Positions 1 through 8,058 of a DNA stretch of 64,000 nucleotides are shown piece after piece. The position numbers and the translations under genes are program-made. The notes under the pieces were generated by a model. The model did no database searches. It was not told the origin of the DNA and saw only the letters and a list, made by a program, of their open reading frames with translations. Within the stretch, counting starts at the first letter, position 1, and each line of letters begins with the position of its first letter. This stretch comes from CAVQZA01 sp963724805 (GTDB lineage Bacteria; Actinomycetota; Thermoleophilia; Gaiellales; Gaiellaceae): NCBI GenBank assembly GCA_963724805.1, contig CAVRWA010000014.1, forward strand, positions 1,736,001 through 1,800,000, in the 5' to 3' direction.

Positions 1-650
1 TGCGCGTCGACTCGGGCGTCGCCGCGGGCTCCGAGATCTCGCCGCTCTACGACCCGATGATCGCGAAGCTGATCGTGCACGACGTCGACCGCGAGAGTGC
101 CCGCCGGCGGATGCTGCGGGCGCTCGACGAGTTCGAGCTCGGCGGCGTGAAGACGCTGCTCGGCTTCCACCGGGCCCTGCTCCGCCACCCGTGCTTCGTC
201 GAGGGCGGCACCTGCCACGGGCTGGTCGAGTCGGAGGAGCTGGCCGCCGCGGCCGCCGAGCTCGAGCGGTCACCGGCGGGGGAGGCCGCGACGCTGAACG
301 GCCGCGTGCGCGAGCGGGTCACCCAGGTCGAGGTCGACGGGCGCCGCTTCGACGTGAAGGTGCTCGAGCCCGAGCCGCCCTGGGTCGAGCTCGCGCACCG
401 GCGGGCCGAGCGGCGGCGCACCGCCCGTGGCGCCGCCGACGAGGAGGTCGTGAGCCCGATGCAGGGCACAGTGATCGCGGTGAAGGTCGCCGAGGGGGAC
501 GAGGTGAGCGCGGGCCAGGTGGTCTGCGTCGTCGAGGCGATGAAGATGGAGAACGAGATCGTCGCGCACCGCGACGGGGTGGTCTCCGCGCTCAGAGTCG
601 CGGAAGGCCAGTCCGTGCGAAACGGCGACCTGATCTGCATCGTCGGCTAG
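1..650 (+). CDS. Biotin-dependent carboxylase alpha chain, 3' end (biotin carboxylase C-terminus + biotinyl domain)
   Basis: Only the last ~215 residues are in the window; the frame is open from base 3 and the start lies upstream. The first ~25 codons read as the end of the ATP-grasp biotin carboxylase domain (RVDSGVAAGSEISPLYDPM), followed by the carboxylase C-terminal domain and a linker. The last ~70 residues form a biotinyl domain with the biotinylation motif EAMKMEN, lysine in the middle. The fused architecture is that of actinobacterial acetyl-/propionyl-CoA carboxylase alpha chains (AccA family), which carboxylate biotin and carry it to a separate carboxyltransferase. Substrate cannot be told from this part. 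It converges with the ABC exporter genes. Confidence 0.93.
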   Translation, partial: RVDSGVAAGSEISPLYDPMIAKLIVHDVDRESARRRMLRALDEFELGGVKTLLGFHRALLRHPCFVEGGTCHGLVESEELAAAAAELERSPAGEAATLNGRVRERVTQVEVDGRRFDVKVLEPEPPWVELAHRRAERRRTARGAADEEVVSPMQGTVIAVKVAEGDEVSAGQVVCVVEAMKMENEIVAHRDGVVSALRVAEGQSVRNGDLICIVG

Positions 651-662
651 AGGCAGGTCCGA

Positions 663-685
663 GTGCCTGACCCCGGGACATGTCC
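663..685 (+). repeat. Interspersed repeat, copy R1
   Basis: A 23-base unit of the form GTGCCTGACCCC followed by GGGACATGTCC. Three other copies are at 779-803, 12386-12410 (degenerate) and 12479-12503 (inverted). This copy lies just after the carboxylase stop codon, in the convergent gap before the ABC permease. Confidence 0.75.
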
Positions 686-778
686 GTCAAGTGACTTCTG
701 GACCTGCGCGGAGCGGACACGAGGGGTGTGCGCAAGCCCAGGAGTGAAGCGGCCTTCTGTCCCATTGGGCCACGTCCC

Positions 779-803
779 GGTGCCTGACCCCCGGCCATGT
801 CCC
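779..803 (+). repeat. Interspersed repeat, copy R2
   Basis: Second copy of the repeat (GGTGCCTGACCCCC then GGCCATGTCCC), in the same orientation as R1 and about 115 bp downstream. Its right end forms one arm of the hairpin at 796-814. Confidence 0.75.
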
Positions 804-814
804 GGTGGGACATG
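796..814. terminator. Hairpin in convergent gap (candidate bidirectional terminator)
   Basis: CATGTCCC, three-base loop GGT, GGGACATG: a perfect 8-bp stem between the ends of the carboxylase gene and the ABC permease gene. There is no T tract, so the terminator role is inferred from position and stem only. Confidence 0.5.
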
Positions 815-828
815 AGCGGGCGCACTCG

Positions 829-1602
829 TCACAGGGTGCGCCGGTAGGCGCGGAACGTCCACGTTGCGAACGCGGCCATCACGAAGGTGAGCACGGTCAG
901 CGCCAGCCCACGCGTCACGACCACCGTCCAGTCCGTCCCGGGCAGGATCGCCTCGCGCGCCATCACGACCCCCCAGTTCACCGGGTTGAACTTCGCCACG
1001 GTCTGCATCCATGGCGGCATCTGCGTCGCCGCGAGCAGCGTCGAGGAGAGGAAGAGCAGCGGCAGCCCGATGAAGTTGGCGACCGCGATCATCGTCGCCT
1101 CCTTGCGCGTCAGCAGCGCTATCCCCTGCGACATCCCGGCGAAGGCGCTGTTCACGAGCACGCCCGCGAGGATCACGACGAGCACGCCCAGCAGCCCCTG
1201 GCTCGAGCGGACGCCGAGCACGTACGAGACCGCGATGATGATCGTCGCCTGGATCGCCGCGGTGATCGCCGAGCGCACGATCTGGGAGACCACGATCGAC
1301 GAGCGGCGCACCGGCGTCGTGAGGAAGCGCTCGATCACGTCCCGGTCGAGGTCCTGGATCATCGCCATCCCGCTCCACGTCGCGCCGAAGAAGGCGTTCA
1401 TCACGACGATCGCCGGCGCGAGGAACGTGATGTACGACTGCGTGCCGAACCCGCCGAGGTGCGTGACGTTCTTGAACAGCTGCCCGTAGAGGAGCAGCCA
1501 GACGAGCGGCTGGATCAGCAGGAGGGCGATCCAGATCGGCTCCCGCATCAGGTTGCGCGCCTGCCGCCCGACCATGAACCAGGTGTCGGAGAGCGAGTTC
1601 AC
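829..1602 (-). CDS. ABC-2 type exporter permease
   Basis: 257-residue polytopic inner-membrane protein with about six hydrophobic segments, the usual size for ABC-2/DrrB-type permeases. The N-terminal amphipathic stretch, the long cytoplasmic loop (DLDRDVIERFLTTPVRRSS) and the C-terminal segment before FNPVNWG are typical of this family, which exports drugs, lipids or polyketides. The chosen GTG start at 1602 overlaps the stop of the ATPase gene by 4 bp (GTGA), giving translational coupling; longer readings upstream are antisense-like. The substrate is unknown. The pair lies divergent from sucC. Confidence 0.9.
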   Translation of the reverse strand: MNSLSDTWFMVGRQARNLMREPIWIALLLIQPLVWLLLYGQLFKNVTHLGGFGTQSYITFLAPAIVVMNAFFGATWSGMAMIQDLDRDVIERFLTTPVRRSSIVVSQIVRSAITAAIQATIIIAVSYVLGVRSSQGLLGVLVVILAGVLVNSAFAGMSQGIALLTRKEATMIAVANFIGLPLLFLSSTLLAATQMPPWMQTVAKFNPVNWGVVMAREAILPGTDWTVVVTRGLALTVLTFVMAAFATWTFRAYRRTL

Positions 1603-2567
1603 GCGCCCTTTCCGTTGACGGCACGGTCGTCCTCGGCGAAGTCGTAACCCGTGTAGTGGAGGTAGACGTCGTCGAGCGAGGGCCGGTGCGAGGCAACCGC
1701 TTCGACGGAGATCCCGTTCGATTCGAGAGCGGAGAGGATCGAGGGGATCGCGCGGGCGCCGCTGTCGACGCGCATTCGCAGCACCTCGCCGTCGACCGTC
1801 GTCTCGTGCACGCCCTCGAGCAGGCCGACCACCGCCTCGGCGCGGACCCGGTCGCTGTCGGCCAGCCGGACCGAGACCGCCTCCCCGCGCAGGCCGCGCT
1901 TCAGCTCCTCGGGCGTCCCCTCGACCACGATCTTGCCGCGGCTCACGATCGCGAGCCGGTCGGCGAGCTGGTCGGCCTCCTCGAGGTAGTGCGTGGTGAG
2001 GAGGATCGTCAGCGACTCGCGGTGGGCCAGCGTCCCGAGCTCCTCCCACATCGCCGTGCGCGCCTCGGGATCGAGACCCGTCGTTGGCTCATCGAGGAAG
2101 AGGACGCTGGGCCGGTGGACGAGCCCGAGCGCGATGTCGAGGCGCCGCTTCATCCCGCCCGAGTAGGTGCGCGCAAGCCGGTCCGCTGCGTCGGAGAGCC
2201 CGACGAGGTCGAGCAGCTCGTCGACGCGCCGCTCGAGCGCGCCGCCACGGAGCCGCTGGATGCGGCCCTGGAGCATGAGGTTCTCGCGGCCGGTCGCGTC
2301 GCGGTCGACGCCGGAGCTCTGCGGCACGTAGCCGATCGAGCGCCGCACCGCGTTCGGGTCGCGGACGACGTCGTTGCCGGCCACGACCGCGCTACCGCCG
2401 TCGGGCTTGGTCAGGGTCGCGAGCACGCGGACGGTGGTGGACTTGCCGGCGCCGTTCGGCCCGAGCAGCCCGAACACCTCGCCCTCGCGCACCGCGAAGC
2501 CGACGCCGTCGAGAGCCTGGACCTCCCCGTAGCGCTTGCGCAGCTCCGTGACGACGATCGCGTCCAC
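1599..2567 (-). CDS. ABC exporter ATP-binding protein, DrrA/daunorubicin-resistance type
   Basis: 322-residue ATPase. Walker A GPNGAGKST is near residue 35, the signature is YSGGMKRRLD, Walker B is VLFLDEPTTGLDPEA, and the switch histidine is in LLTTHYLEEAD. A C-terminal ~90-residue domain follows, as in DrrA-like exporters. It powers the permease encoded immediately downstream (4-bp overlap). The GTG start at 2567 lies 9 nt after a TAGACT -10 box, so the mRNA would have almost no leader. Function by family: export of a hydrophobic compound; the substrate is not predictable. Confidence 0.93.
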   Translation of the reverse strand: MDAIVVTELRKRYGEVQALDGVGFAVREGEVFGLLGPNGAGKSTTVRVLATLTKPDGGSAVVAGNDVVRDPNAVRRSIGYVPQSSGVDRDATGRENLMLQGRIQRLRGGALERRVDELLDLVGLSDAADRLARTYSGGMKRRLDIALGLVHRPSVLFLDEPTTGLDPEARTAMWEELGTLAHRESLTILLTTHYLEEADQLADRLAIVSRGKIVVEGTPEELKRGLRGEAVSVRLADSDRVRAEAVVGLLEGVHETTVDGEVLRMRVDSGARAIPSILSALESNGISVEAVASHRPSLDDVYLHYTGYDFAEDDRAVNGKGA

Positions 2568-2576
2568 CGGGGGCCG

Positions 2577-2598
2577 AGTCTATCCCCGCTTGTAGAGT
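2577..2598. promoter_or_regulatory. Back-to-back -10 boxes for the ABC exporter and sucC
   Basis: The 41-bp gap between the divergent starts holds TAGACT on the minus strand (2577-2582, 9 nt before the GTG) and TAGAGT on the plus strand (2593-2598, 10 nt before the sucC ATG). Neither has a clear TTGACA-like -35. The promoters must face each other over nearly the same DNA, so expression may be mutually exclusive. Confidence 0.55.
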
Positions 2599-2608
2599 CT
2601 CTTCGCCG

Positions 2609-3757
2609 ATGGATCTCTACGAGTATCAGGGCAAGGAGCTCTTCCGCCGCTTCGGGATCCCGGTCTCCGAGGGCCGCCTCGCCTTGACTCCGGACGAGGC
2701 GCGGCTGGCGGCCGAGGGGCTCGGCGGCCCGGTCGTCGTCAAGGCTCAGGTCCTCACGGGCGGCCGCGGCAAGGCGGGCGGGGTCAAGCTCGCGGTGAAT
2801 GCGAAGGACGCCGAGGAGAAGGCCCGCGCGATCCTCGGCCTCGACATCAACGGCCACGTCGTCCACAAGCTCTGGATCGAGCGCGCCTCGGAGATCGCGA
2901 AGGAGTACTACCTCTCGATCACGTTCGACCGCGGCGTGAAGAAGCCGCTCTTCATGCTCACGAAGCAGGGCGGCGTCGACATCGAGGAGGTCGCGCGGAC
3001 GAGCCCCGACGCGCTCGCGCGGCTCCACGTGGACGCGCTCGAGGGCTACCAGCCCTACCAGGGGCGACGCCTCGTCTACGCGGCCGGGATCGACGACCCC
3101 GACGAGCAGAAGCAGATCCTCCAGATCGTCGGTCGCCTCTACAGCGCGTTCGTCGGCTGCGACGCGATGCTCTGCGAGGTCAACCCGCTGATCGTGACGC
3201 CGAACGGCGAGGTGAAGGCGCTCGACTCGAAGTTCACCGTCGACGACAACGCGCTCTTCAAGCACCCCGACATCGCCGCGATGCGCGATACCGCCGCGGC
3301 CGACCCGCTCGAGACGTTCGCGCGCGAGAAGGGGGTCACCTACGTGAAGCTCGACGGCGACGTCGGCATCCTCGGCAACGGCGCGGGGCTCTCGATGTCG
3401 ACGGTGGACGTCGTGGCGCACGTCGGCGGGCGGCCCGCGAACTTCTGCGATCTCGGCGGGGGCGGCAGCGCACAGGGAGTGGTCGACGCGCTCGAGGTGA
3501 TCACGCGCGACGAGCAGGTGCGCTCGATCTTCTTCAACATCTTCGGCGGCATCACGCGCTGCGACGAGGTCGCGCGCGGGATCCTTCAGGCGCTGGACGA
3601 GATGGACATGAGCGCCTATCCGCTCGTCGTCCGGCTCGACGGCACGAACGCCGAGGAGGGCCGACGCCTGCTCGCCGAAGCCGCGCGGCCGAACGTCCAT
3701 CCCGAGGCGACGATGCTCGACGGAGCGCGGCGCGCGGTGGAGCTGGCGAGCGGATGA
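2609..3757 (+). CDS. sucC: Succinyl-CoA synthetase (ADP/GDP-forming) beta subunit
   Basis: 382 residues, close to the usual ~388. The start MDLYEYQGKELF and the ATP-grasp core with GGRGKAGGVK (residues ~51-60) are diagnostic; the C-terminal CoA-ligase half contains the conserved FFNIFGGITRCDEVA. With SucD it converts succinyl-CoA, phosphate and NDP to succinate, CoA and NTP in the TCA cycle. It is first in an operon whose next gene, a methyltransferase, starts inside its stop codon (ATGA). Nearly leaderless start behind TAGAGT. Confidence 0.97.
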   Translation: MDLYEYQGKELFRRFGIPVSEGRLALTPDEARLAAEGLGGPVVVKAQVLTGGRGKAGGVKLAVNAKDAEEKARAILGLDINGHVVHKLWIERASEIAKEYYLSITFDRGVKKPLFMLTKQGGVDIEEVARTSPDALARLHVDALEGYQPYQGRRLVYAAGIDDPDEQKQILQIVGRLYSAFVGCDAMLCEVNPLIVTPNGEVKALDSKFTVDDNALFKHPDIAAMRDTAAADPLETFAREKGVTYVKLDGDVGILGNGAGLSMSTVDVVAHVGGRPANFCDLGGGGSAQGVVDALEVITRDEQVRSIFFNIFGGITRCDEVARGILQALDEMDMSAYPLVVRLDGTNAEEGRRLLAEAARPNVHPEATMLDGARRAVELASG

Positions 3758-4395
3758 GCCACTGGAATGAACGAGCGGAGCAGTACCGGACGAGCGACGC
3801 GCACCGCGAGGGGCCCGATCTCGACCGGCTCGTCGAGTGGGCCGAGCCGGGGCCGGGGGTGACGGCGCTCGACGTCGCGACCGGCGGCGGCCACGTGGCG
3901 AGGCGGCTGCGCGAGGCCGGCTGCACGGTGGTCTCGTGCGACCCCGCGCCGGGGATGCAGGCCGACGTGATCTGCCGCGCCGAGTACCTCCCGTTCGACG
4001 ACACGAGCTTCGACGTCGTCGCCTGCCGCGTCGCCGCGCACCACTTCGATGACGTCGGCGCCGCCGTGAAGGAGATGGCGCGGGTCGCGCGCGGCCGCGT
4101 GATCGTGGTCGACACCACCTTCATGGGCCATGACGTCGAGCAGGCGGAGAAGCTGCGCGACCCGAGTCACGTGCGCAACTACGACGAGACCGAGTGGCGC
4201 GCCCTCTTCGCCGCCGCCGGGCTCGAGGTCGAGGAGGTGGAGTTCTTCGACAAGTCGTTCGCGCTGCAGGCCTGGCTCGACCGGACGGGATGTCACGGCG
4301 AGGATGCCGAGCGCGCGACGGCGCTCCTGGGCGACCGCGTCGAGGACGGGCTGATGCGGCTCGACCGGATCGCGCTGAAGGGAGCACCTCGCTAG
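3754..4395 (+). CDS. Class I SAM-dependent methyltransferase between sucC and sucD
   Basis: 213 residues with a Rossmann-type SAM-binding core: motif I ALDVATGGGHVA (residues ~38-49), an acidic residue ending beta-2 (SCDPA), and the post-I region FDVVACRVAAHHF. The fold resembles UbiE/MenG/Methyltransf_11 enzymes acting on small molecules; the substrate is unknown. It starts by ATGA overlap in sucC and ends in TAGTG, sharing one base with the sucD start, so it is translated as part of the sucCD operon. Such an insertion between the two subunit genes is unusual; a link to succinyl-CoA metabolism is speculative. Confidence 0.88.
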   Translation: MSHWNERAEQYRTSDAHREGPDLDRLVEWAEPGPGVTALDVATGGGHVARRLREAGCTVVSCDPAPGMQADVICRAEYLPFDDTSFDVVACRVAAHHFDDVGAAVKEMARVARGRVIVVDTTFMGHDVEQAEKLRDPSHVRNYDETEWRALFAAAGLEVEEVEFFDKSFALQAWLDRTGCHGEDAERATALLGDRVEDGLMRLDRIALKGAPR

Positions 4396-5261
4396 TGGCG
4401 ATCATCGTCGACACGGAAACGCGGCTCGTCGTCCAGGGGCTCACGGGCTCGGAGGGCCGTTTTCACGGCGTCCGGAACCGCGACTACGGGACGCAGGTCG
4501 TCGCCGGAGTCACGCCGGGCAAGGGAGGGCAGGACGTCGAGGGAATCCCGATCTTCGACACCGTCTCCGAGGCGGTCGCAGAGACCGCCGCGAACACCTC
4601 GATGATCTTCGTGCCCGCCCGCTTCGCCGCCGACGCGATCTACGAGGGCGTCGACGCGGGGATCACGACGGTGGTCTGCATCGCCGAGGGCCTGCCCGCC
4701 CACGAGATGCTCCGCGTCTACACCTACATCCGCCCCAAGGGGATCACGATGATCGGCCCGAACTGCCCGGGGGCGCTCTCGCCGGGGAAGTCGAACGTCG
4801 GCATCATCCCCGCCGAGATCTTCCGCGAGGGCGCGGTAGGGCTCGTCTCCCGCTCGGGCACGCTGACCTACCAGATCGGCCACGAGCTGACCCAGCTCGG
4901 GCTCGGCAACTCGACCATCGTCGGGATCGGCGGCGACCCCGTGGTCGGCTCGTCTTTCATCGACGTCCTGGAGCGCTTCGAGGCCGACCCCGAGACGGAG
5001 CTCGTGGTGATGGTGGGCGAGATCGGCGGCGACGAGGAGGAGAAGGCCGCACGCTACATCCAGGAGTCGATGACGAAGCCGGTGCTGGCCTACATCGCCG
5101 GCTTCTCCGCGCCGCCCGGGAAGACGATGGGCCACGCGGGCGCGATCATCTCGGGCTCGTCCGGGACGGCGCAGGCGAAGAAGGACGCGCTCGAGGCGTG
5201 CGGTGTGCAGGTCGGGACGACGCCGACCGAGGTCGCGCAGATGGTGGCCGACCGGGCTTGA
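4395..5261 (+). CDS. sucD: Succinyl-CoA synthetase alpha subunit
   Basis: 288 residues, the normal length. N-terminal CoA-binding Rossmann domain (VVQGLTGSEGRFH), the MIGPNCPGALSPGK segment, and the phosphohistidine loop GHAGAIISG are all present. It partners SucC. The GTG start at 4395 uses the last base of the methyltransferase TAG stop (TAGTG); any longer reading would enter that gene. The next gene begins with TTG inside the sucD stop (TTGA), so the operon continues. Confidence 0.97.
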   Translation: MAIIVDTETRLVVQGLTGSEGRFHGVRNRDYGTQVVAGVTPGKGGQDVEGIPIFDTVSEAVAETAANTSMIFVPARFAADAIYEGVDAGITTVVCIAEGLPAHEMLRVYTYIRPKGITMIGPNCPGALSPGKSNVGIIPAEIFREGAVGLVSRSGTLTYQIGHELTQLGLGNSTIVGIGGDPVVGSSFIDVLERFEADPETELVVMVGEIGGDEEEKAARYIQESMTKPVLAYIAGFSAPPGKTMGHAGAIISGSSGTAQAKKDALEACGVQVGTTPTEVAQMVADRA

Positions 5262-6043
5262 GCGGGCCGGAGCGCTTCCGGGCACTGCACGAGCGGGAGC
5301 GGCTGTTCCTGATGCCCAACCCATGGGACGTCGGCTCGGCGAAGCTGCTCGCGTCGCTCGGGTTCGAGGCGCTCGCGACGACGAGCGCAGGGTTCGCCTG
5401 GTCGCTCGGCAAGCTCGACCAGCACGTGACCCGCGACGAGCTCGTGGCGCACGTGGCGGCTCTTGCGGCGGCCACGGACCTGCCGCTCAACGTCGACAGC
5501 GAGCGCTGCTACCCGGACGACCCGGGTGGCGTCGCCGAGACGGTGAGGCTCCTCGCAGGGACGGGCGCCGCGGGCTTTTCGGTGGAGGACTGGAACCCGG
5601 TCGGCGGCACCATCGATCCGATCGACGTCGCAGCGGCGCGGGTCGCGGTAGCCGCCGGCGCGGCGAACGGCCTCGTGCTCACCGCCCGCGCCGAGAACCA
5701 CATCCACGGGGTCGACGACCTCGACGACACGATCGCGCGACTGCTCGCCTACCGGGACGCGGGCGCCGACGTGGTGTACGCGCCCGGCCTCTCCACTGTC
5801 GAGCAGATCGCGGCCGTTGTGACGGCAGTCGGGATACCGGTGAACGTGCTCGCGCTGCCGAACGGCCCGACTGTCGCCGAGCTCGCCTCGACAGGAGTGC
5901 GACGGGTCTCGACCGGCGGGGCGCTGGCGCGGGCCTCGTACGGCGCGCTTCTCGCAGGCGCGCGCGAGCTGTTCGGCGAGGGCACCTCGCGTTATCTGGC
6001 GGGAGCGATCTCGAACGACGAGCTGAAGGCCGCGTTCGAGTGA
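5258..6043 (+). CDS. Isocitrate lyase/phosphoenolpyruvate mutase family protein
   Basis: 261 residues of the ICL/PEPM TIM-barrel superfamily. The start LSGPERFRALHERERLFLMPNPWDVGSA and the ALATTSAGFAWSLG segment match the small-lyase branch (methylisocitrate-lyase-like, oxaloacetate decarboxylase-like). The loop LNVDSERCYPDDPGG takes the place of the catalytic KKCGH loop of true isocitrate lyase, so it is not a glyoxylate-shunt enzyme; GFSVEDW holds a metal/substrate acidic pair. The TTG start, with a TTGA overlap into the sucD stop, is chosen by homology of the N-terminus. It likely cleaves or decarboxylates a 2-hydroxy/2-oxo acid; substrate unknown. Confidence 0.85.
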   Translation: MSGPERFRALHERERLFLMPNPWDVGSAKLLASLGFEALATTSAGFAWSLGKLDQHVTRDELVAHVAALAAATDLPLNVDSERCYPDDPGGVAETVRLLAGTGAAGFSVEDWNPVGGTIDPIDVAAARVAVAAGAANGLVLTARAENHIHGVDDLDDTIARLLAYRDAGADVVYAPGLSTVEQIAAVVTAVGIPVNVLALPNGPTVAELASTGVRRVSTGGALARASYGALLAGARELFGEGTSRYLAGAISNDELKAAFE

Positions 6044-6387
6044 AGATCGCGAACCGCGACCGCGACTGCCCGCCGTTCACGACCGCCGACGGCTCGACGA
6101 TCCGCGAGCTCCTCCACACGGGAAACCAGAGCCTCGCCGAGGCGACACTCGAGCCAGGGCAGGAGACGCAGCGCCACTACCATCGCGTCTCCGAGGAGCT
6201 CTACTACCTCGAGGCGGGCGAGGGCGAGATGGAGCTCGACGGCGAGGTAGCGCCGATCGGTTCCGGCGACGCGATCCTGATCCCGCCCGGCGCGTGGCAC
6301 CAGATCCGGGCCACGGGCGAGGGCACGCTCCGCTTCCTGTGCTGCTGCGCGCCGCCGTACTCGCACGACGACACGTACTTCGAGTAG
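6040..6387 (+). CDS. Small single-domain cupin
   Basis: 115 residues, one cupin barrel. Motif 1 contains the metal-type ligands in RHYHRVSEELYYLEAGEGE (H-x-H ... E), and motif 2 is IPPGAWHQI with the last His ligand. The C-terminus has a CCC cluster (LRFLCCCAPPYSHDD). The GTG start at 6040 overlaps the previous stop by 4 bp (GTGA), so it is the last gene of the sucC operon. Such mini-cupins bind a divalent metal and act as isomerases, dioxygenases or sugar-binding regulators; no precise function can be given. Confidence 0.85.
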   Translation: MKIANRDRDCPPFTTADGSTIRELLHTGNQSLAEATLEPGQETQRHYHRVSEELYYLEAGEGEMELDGEVAPIGSGDAILIPPGAWHQIRATGEGTLRFLCCCAPPYSHDDTYFE

Positions 6388-6403
6388 CCCCGGCCCCGGT
6401 CCG

Positions 6404-6409
6404 TAGACT
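6404..6409 (+). promoter_or_regulatory. TAGACT -10 box of the aminotransferase gene (leaderless)
   Basis: TAGACT is followed by exactly 7 nt and then the ATG at 6417, the geometry of a leaderless actinobacterial promoter. No Shine-Dalgarno sequence precedes the ATG. Confidence 0.55.
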
Positions 6410-6416
6410 TGACCGC

Positions 6417-7517
6417 ATGACGATCGCGTTCGCCAGGGGCGCGCCGGCGCCGGAATGCCTGCCCGTGCAGGAGCTCGCCGACTGCGCGAAGACCGCGATC
6501 GAGCAGGACGGCGTCGCGATCCTCTCGTACGGCGCCGGCGGCGGCTACGGGCCGCTGCGCGAGTGGATCGCGCAGCGCCACGGCGTCGAGCCCGGCCGGG
6601 TCCTGCTCACGAGCGGCTCGCTCCAGGGCTTCGTCTTCCTCGCCCAGCACCTCGTCGGCGTCGGCCGGCGCGTGCTCGTCGAGGGGCCGACCTACGACCG
6701 GCCGCTGCTGATCCTCGCGCGCCTCGGCGCCGAGATCGTGCCGCTGCCGATGGACGACGAGGGGCTCGACCCGGACGGGCTCGCGCACGCGCTCGCCCAT
6801 GGCGAGAAGCCCGCGCTGCTCTACACGATCCCCACCTTCCAGAACCCGAGCGGGCGGACGCTCTCGACCGAGCGGCGCCATCGCATCGCCGAGCTCGCGG
6901 CGGCGCACGAGCTGCTCGTGCTCGAGGACGACCCGTACGGGCTCGTCCGCTTCGAGGGCGAGGCGCCGCCGACGCTGTTCGAGCTCGAGGGCGGCGTGAA
7001 CGTCGCCTACTCCTCGTCGTTCTCGAAGACGATCGCTCCGGGAGTCCGGGTCGGCTACTTCGTGCTGCCGGCCGACCTGGCGGCGGCGCTCGAGGCCGTC
7101 GCTGTCTCGACGTACATCTCGCCGCCCTTCCTGAGCGAGGCGGCGGTGTTCGAGTTCATCCGGCGGGGCAGCTTCGACCCGAACCTCGTGCGCGTCCGCG
7201 GGCTGCTCGGCGCGCGGCGCGACGCGATGCTCGCCGCGCTCGAGCGCGAGTTTCCCGCCGAGGCGCGCTGGAGCCGCCCCGACGGGGGCTACTTCCTCTG
7301 GCTCGACCTGCCGGGCGGGGTCGACGCCGGCGAGCTGCTCGTGCGCGCCACCGCCGCCGGCGTCACGTTCGTCAAGGGCGCCGACTTCTTCCCCGGGACG
7401 GGCGGCGAGAGCTCCGTCCGTCTCGCGTACAGCTTCGCGTCGATCGAGGAGATCGGCGAGGGGATCGCGAAGCTCGCCGAGCTACTTGCTGCCGCGCCTA
7501 CGCCGTCGCGCGCGTAG
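6417..7517 (+). CDS. PLP-dependent aminotransferase, class I/II fold (LysN/2-aminoadipate type)
   Basis: 366 residues. The order SYGAGGGYGPLREWIAQR, LLTSGSLQG, YTIPTFQNPSGRT, EDDPYG and YSSSFSKTIAPGVRVGY is that of the MocR-domain/LysN subgroup; Lys204 in SFSKT is the PLP Schiff-base lysine. There is no N-terminal GntR domain, so this is an enzyme and not a MocR regulator. Family members transaminate 2-aminoadipate, valine or aromatic amino acids. The 3' end overlaps the end of the convergent LapA-like gene by 36 bp. Confidence 0.9.
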   Translation: MTIAFARGAPAPECLPVQELADCAKTAIEQDGVAILSYGAGGGYGPLREWIAQRHGVEPGRVLLTSGSLQGFVFLAQHLVGVGRRVLVEGPTYDRPLLILARLGAEIVPLPMDDEGLDPDGLAHALAHGEKPALLYTIPTFQNPSGRTLSTERRHRIAELAAAHELLVLEDDPYGLVRFEGEAPPTLFELEGGVNVAYSSSFSKTIAPGVRVGYFVLPADLAAALEAVAVSTYISPPFLSEAAVFEFIRRGSFDPNLVRVRGLLGARRDAMLAALEREFPAEARWSRPDGGYFLWLDLPGGVDAGELLVRATAAGVTFVKGADFFPGTGGESSVRLAYSFASIEEIGEGIAKLAELLAAAPTPSRA

Positions 7518-7733
7518 CGGCGCCGCGAGCAGGCCGGCGACGAGGCCGAGCATCAGGCTGAGGAAGATCACCCAGGCGAGCGCGATGCGCGTGGTCCAGA
7601 AGACGAAGTGGACCTTCACCCGGCCCGTGTTCAGCAGCAGGAACACGACGGCGTAGACGACGACGACCGCGAGGGCGATCTCCGCGGCACGGCGCCTGCG
7701 CGACCTCCGCTCGGCGGGTGCCTCCCCGCTCAC
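7482..7733 (-). CDS. LapA-domain (DUF1049-like) small membrane protein
   Basis: 83 residues: a basic N-terminal tail, a hydrophobic segment (IALAVVVVYAVVFLLLNT), the motif RVKVHFVFWTTRIAL, a second membrane segment and a poly-Arg tail. The layout matches the LapA/DUF1049 family, two-helix inner-membrane proteins tied in other bacteria to envelope assembly. The GTG start lies 3 bp after the stop of the Cys-rich gene, so both are one operon. Its last 36 bp are antisense to the aminotransferase 3' end. Confidence 0.78.
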   Translation of the reverse strand: MSGEAPAERRSRRRRAAEIALAVVVVYAVVFLLLNTGRVKVHFVFWTTRIALAWVIFLSLMLGLVAGLLAAPLRARRRRRGSK

Positions 7734-7736
7734 CGT

Positions 7737-7934
7737 CTAGGCTGCCGCGTGCGCGGGCTGCGGAGCCGCGAGCGTGCCGAGCGGCCTCGGGACAAGACGG
7801 GGCTGCCGCGGCGGCACGAGGGAGCCCATGCTGTTCGCGCGGAACGTGGGGCAGGGAGTGTCTCCGGGGAGGGCGCAGAGCCCCGCGCACCGGAAATAGC
7901 AATCCTTGCAGCTCAAATCGACTCGCTTGCTCAT
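7737..7934 (-). CDS. Small cysteine-rich protein, function unknown
   Basis: 65 residues from the ATG at 7934. The first ~35 residues hold five cysteines in the pattern CKDCYFRCAGLCALPGDTPC, followed by a proline-rich tail. Closely spaced Cys pairs suggest a zinc or Fe-S binding knuckle; no named family recognised. AAAGGGGAG lies directly before the ATG, and a TTGCAT/TATGAT promoter sits ~45 bp upstream. It shares an operon with the LapA-like gene. A 17-residue N-terminal extension is possible but would begin in the promoter spacer region's transcript and lacks an SD. Confidence 0.6.
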   Translation of the reverse strand: MSKRVDLSCKDCYFRCAGLCALPGDTPCPTFRANSMGSLVPPRQPRLVPRPLGTLAAPQPAHAAA

Positions 7935-7980
7935 TCTCCCCTTTGCTCTGCTGCCTGCCGACCCCGCCAGACAAGTCCAG

Positions 7981-8008
7981 ATCATACGGAGAGCCTGCCC
8001 GGATGCAA
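7981..8008 (-). promoter_or_regulatory. Sigma-70-type promoter for the Cys-rich/LapA operon
   Basis: On the minus strand TTGCAT (8003-8008) is separated by 16 nt from TATGAT (7981-7986). This is the most canonical -35/-10 pair I found in the window. It points toward the ATG at 7934. Confidence 0.6.
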
Positions 8009-8058
8009 GGGTAGGCGGCGGGACAAACCGTGCATTTTGCGGGAGTTTTATTTCGGCG

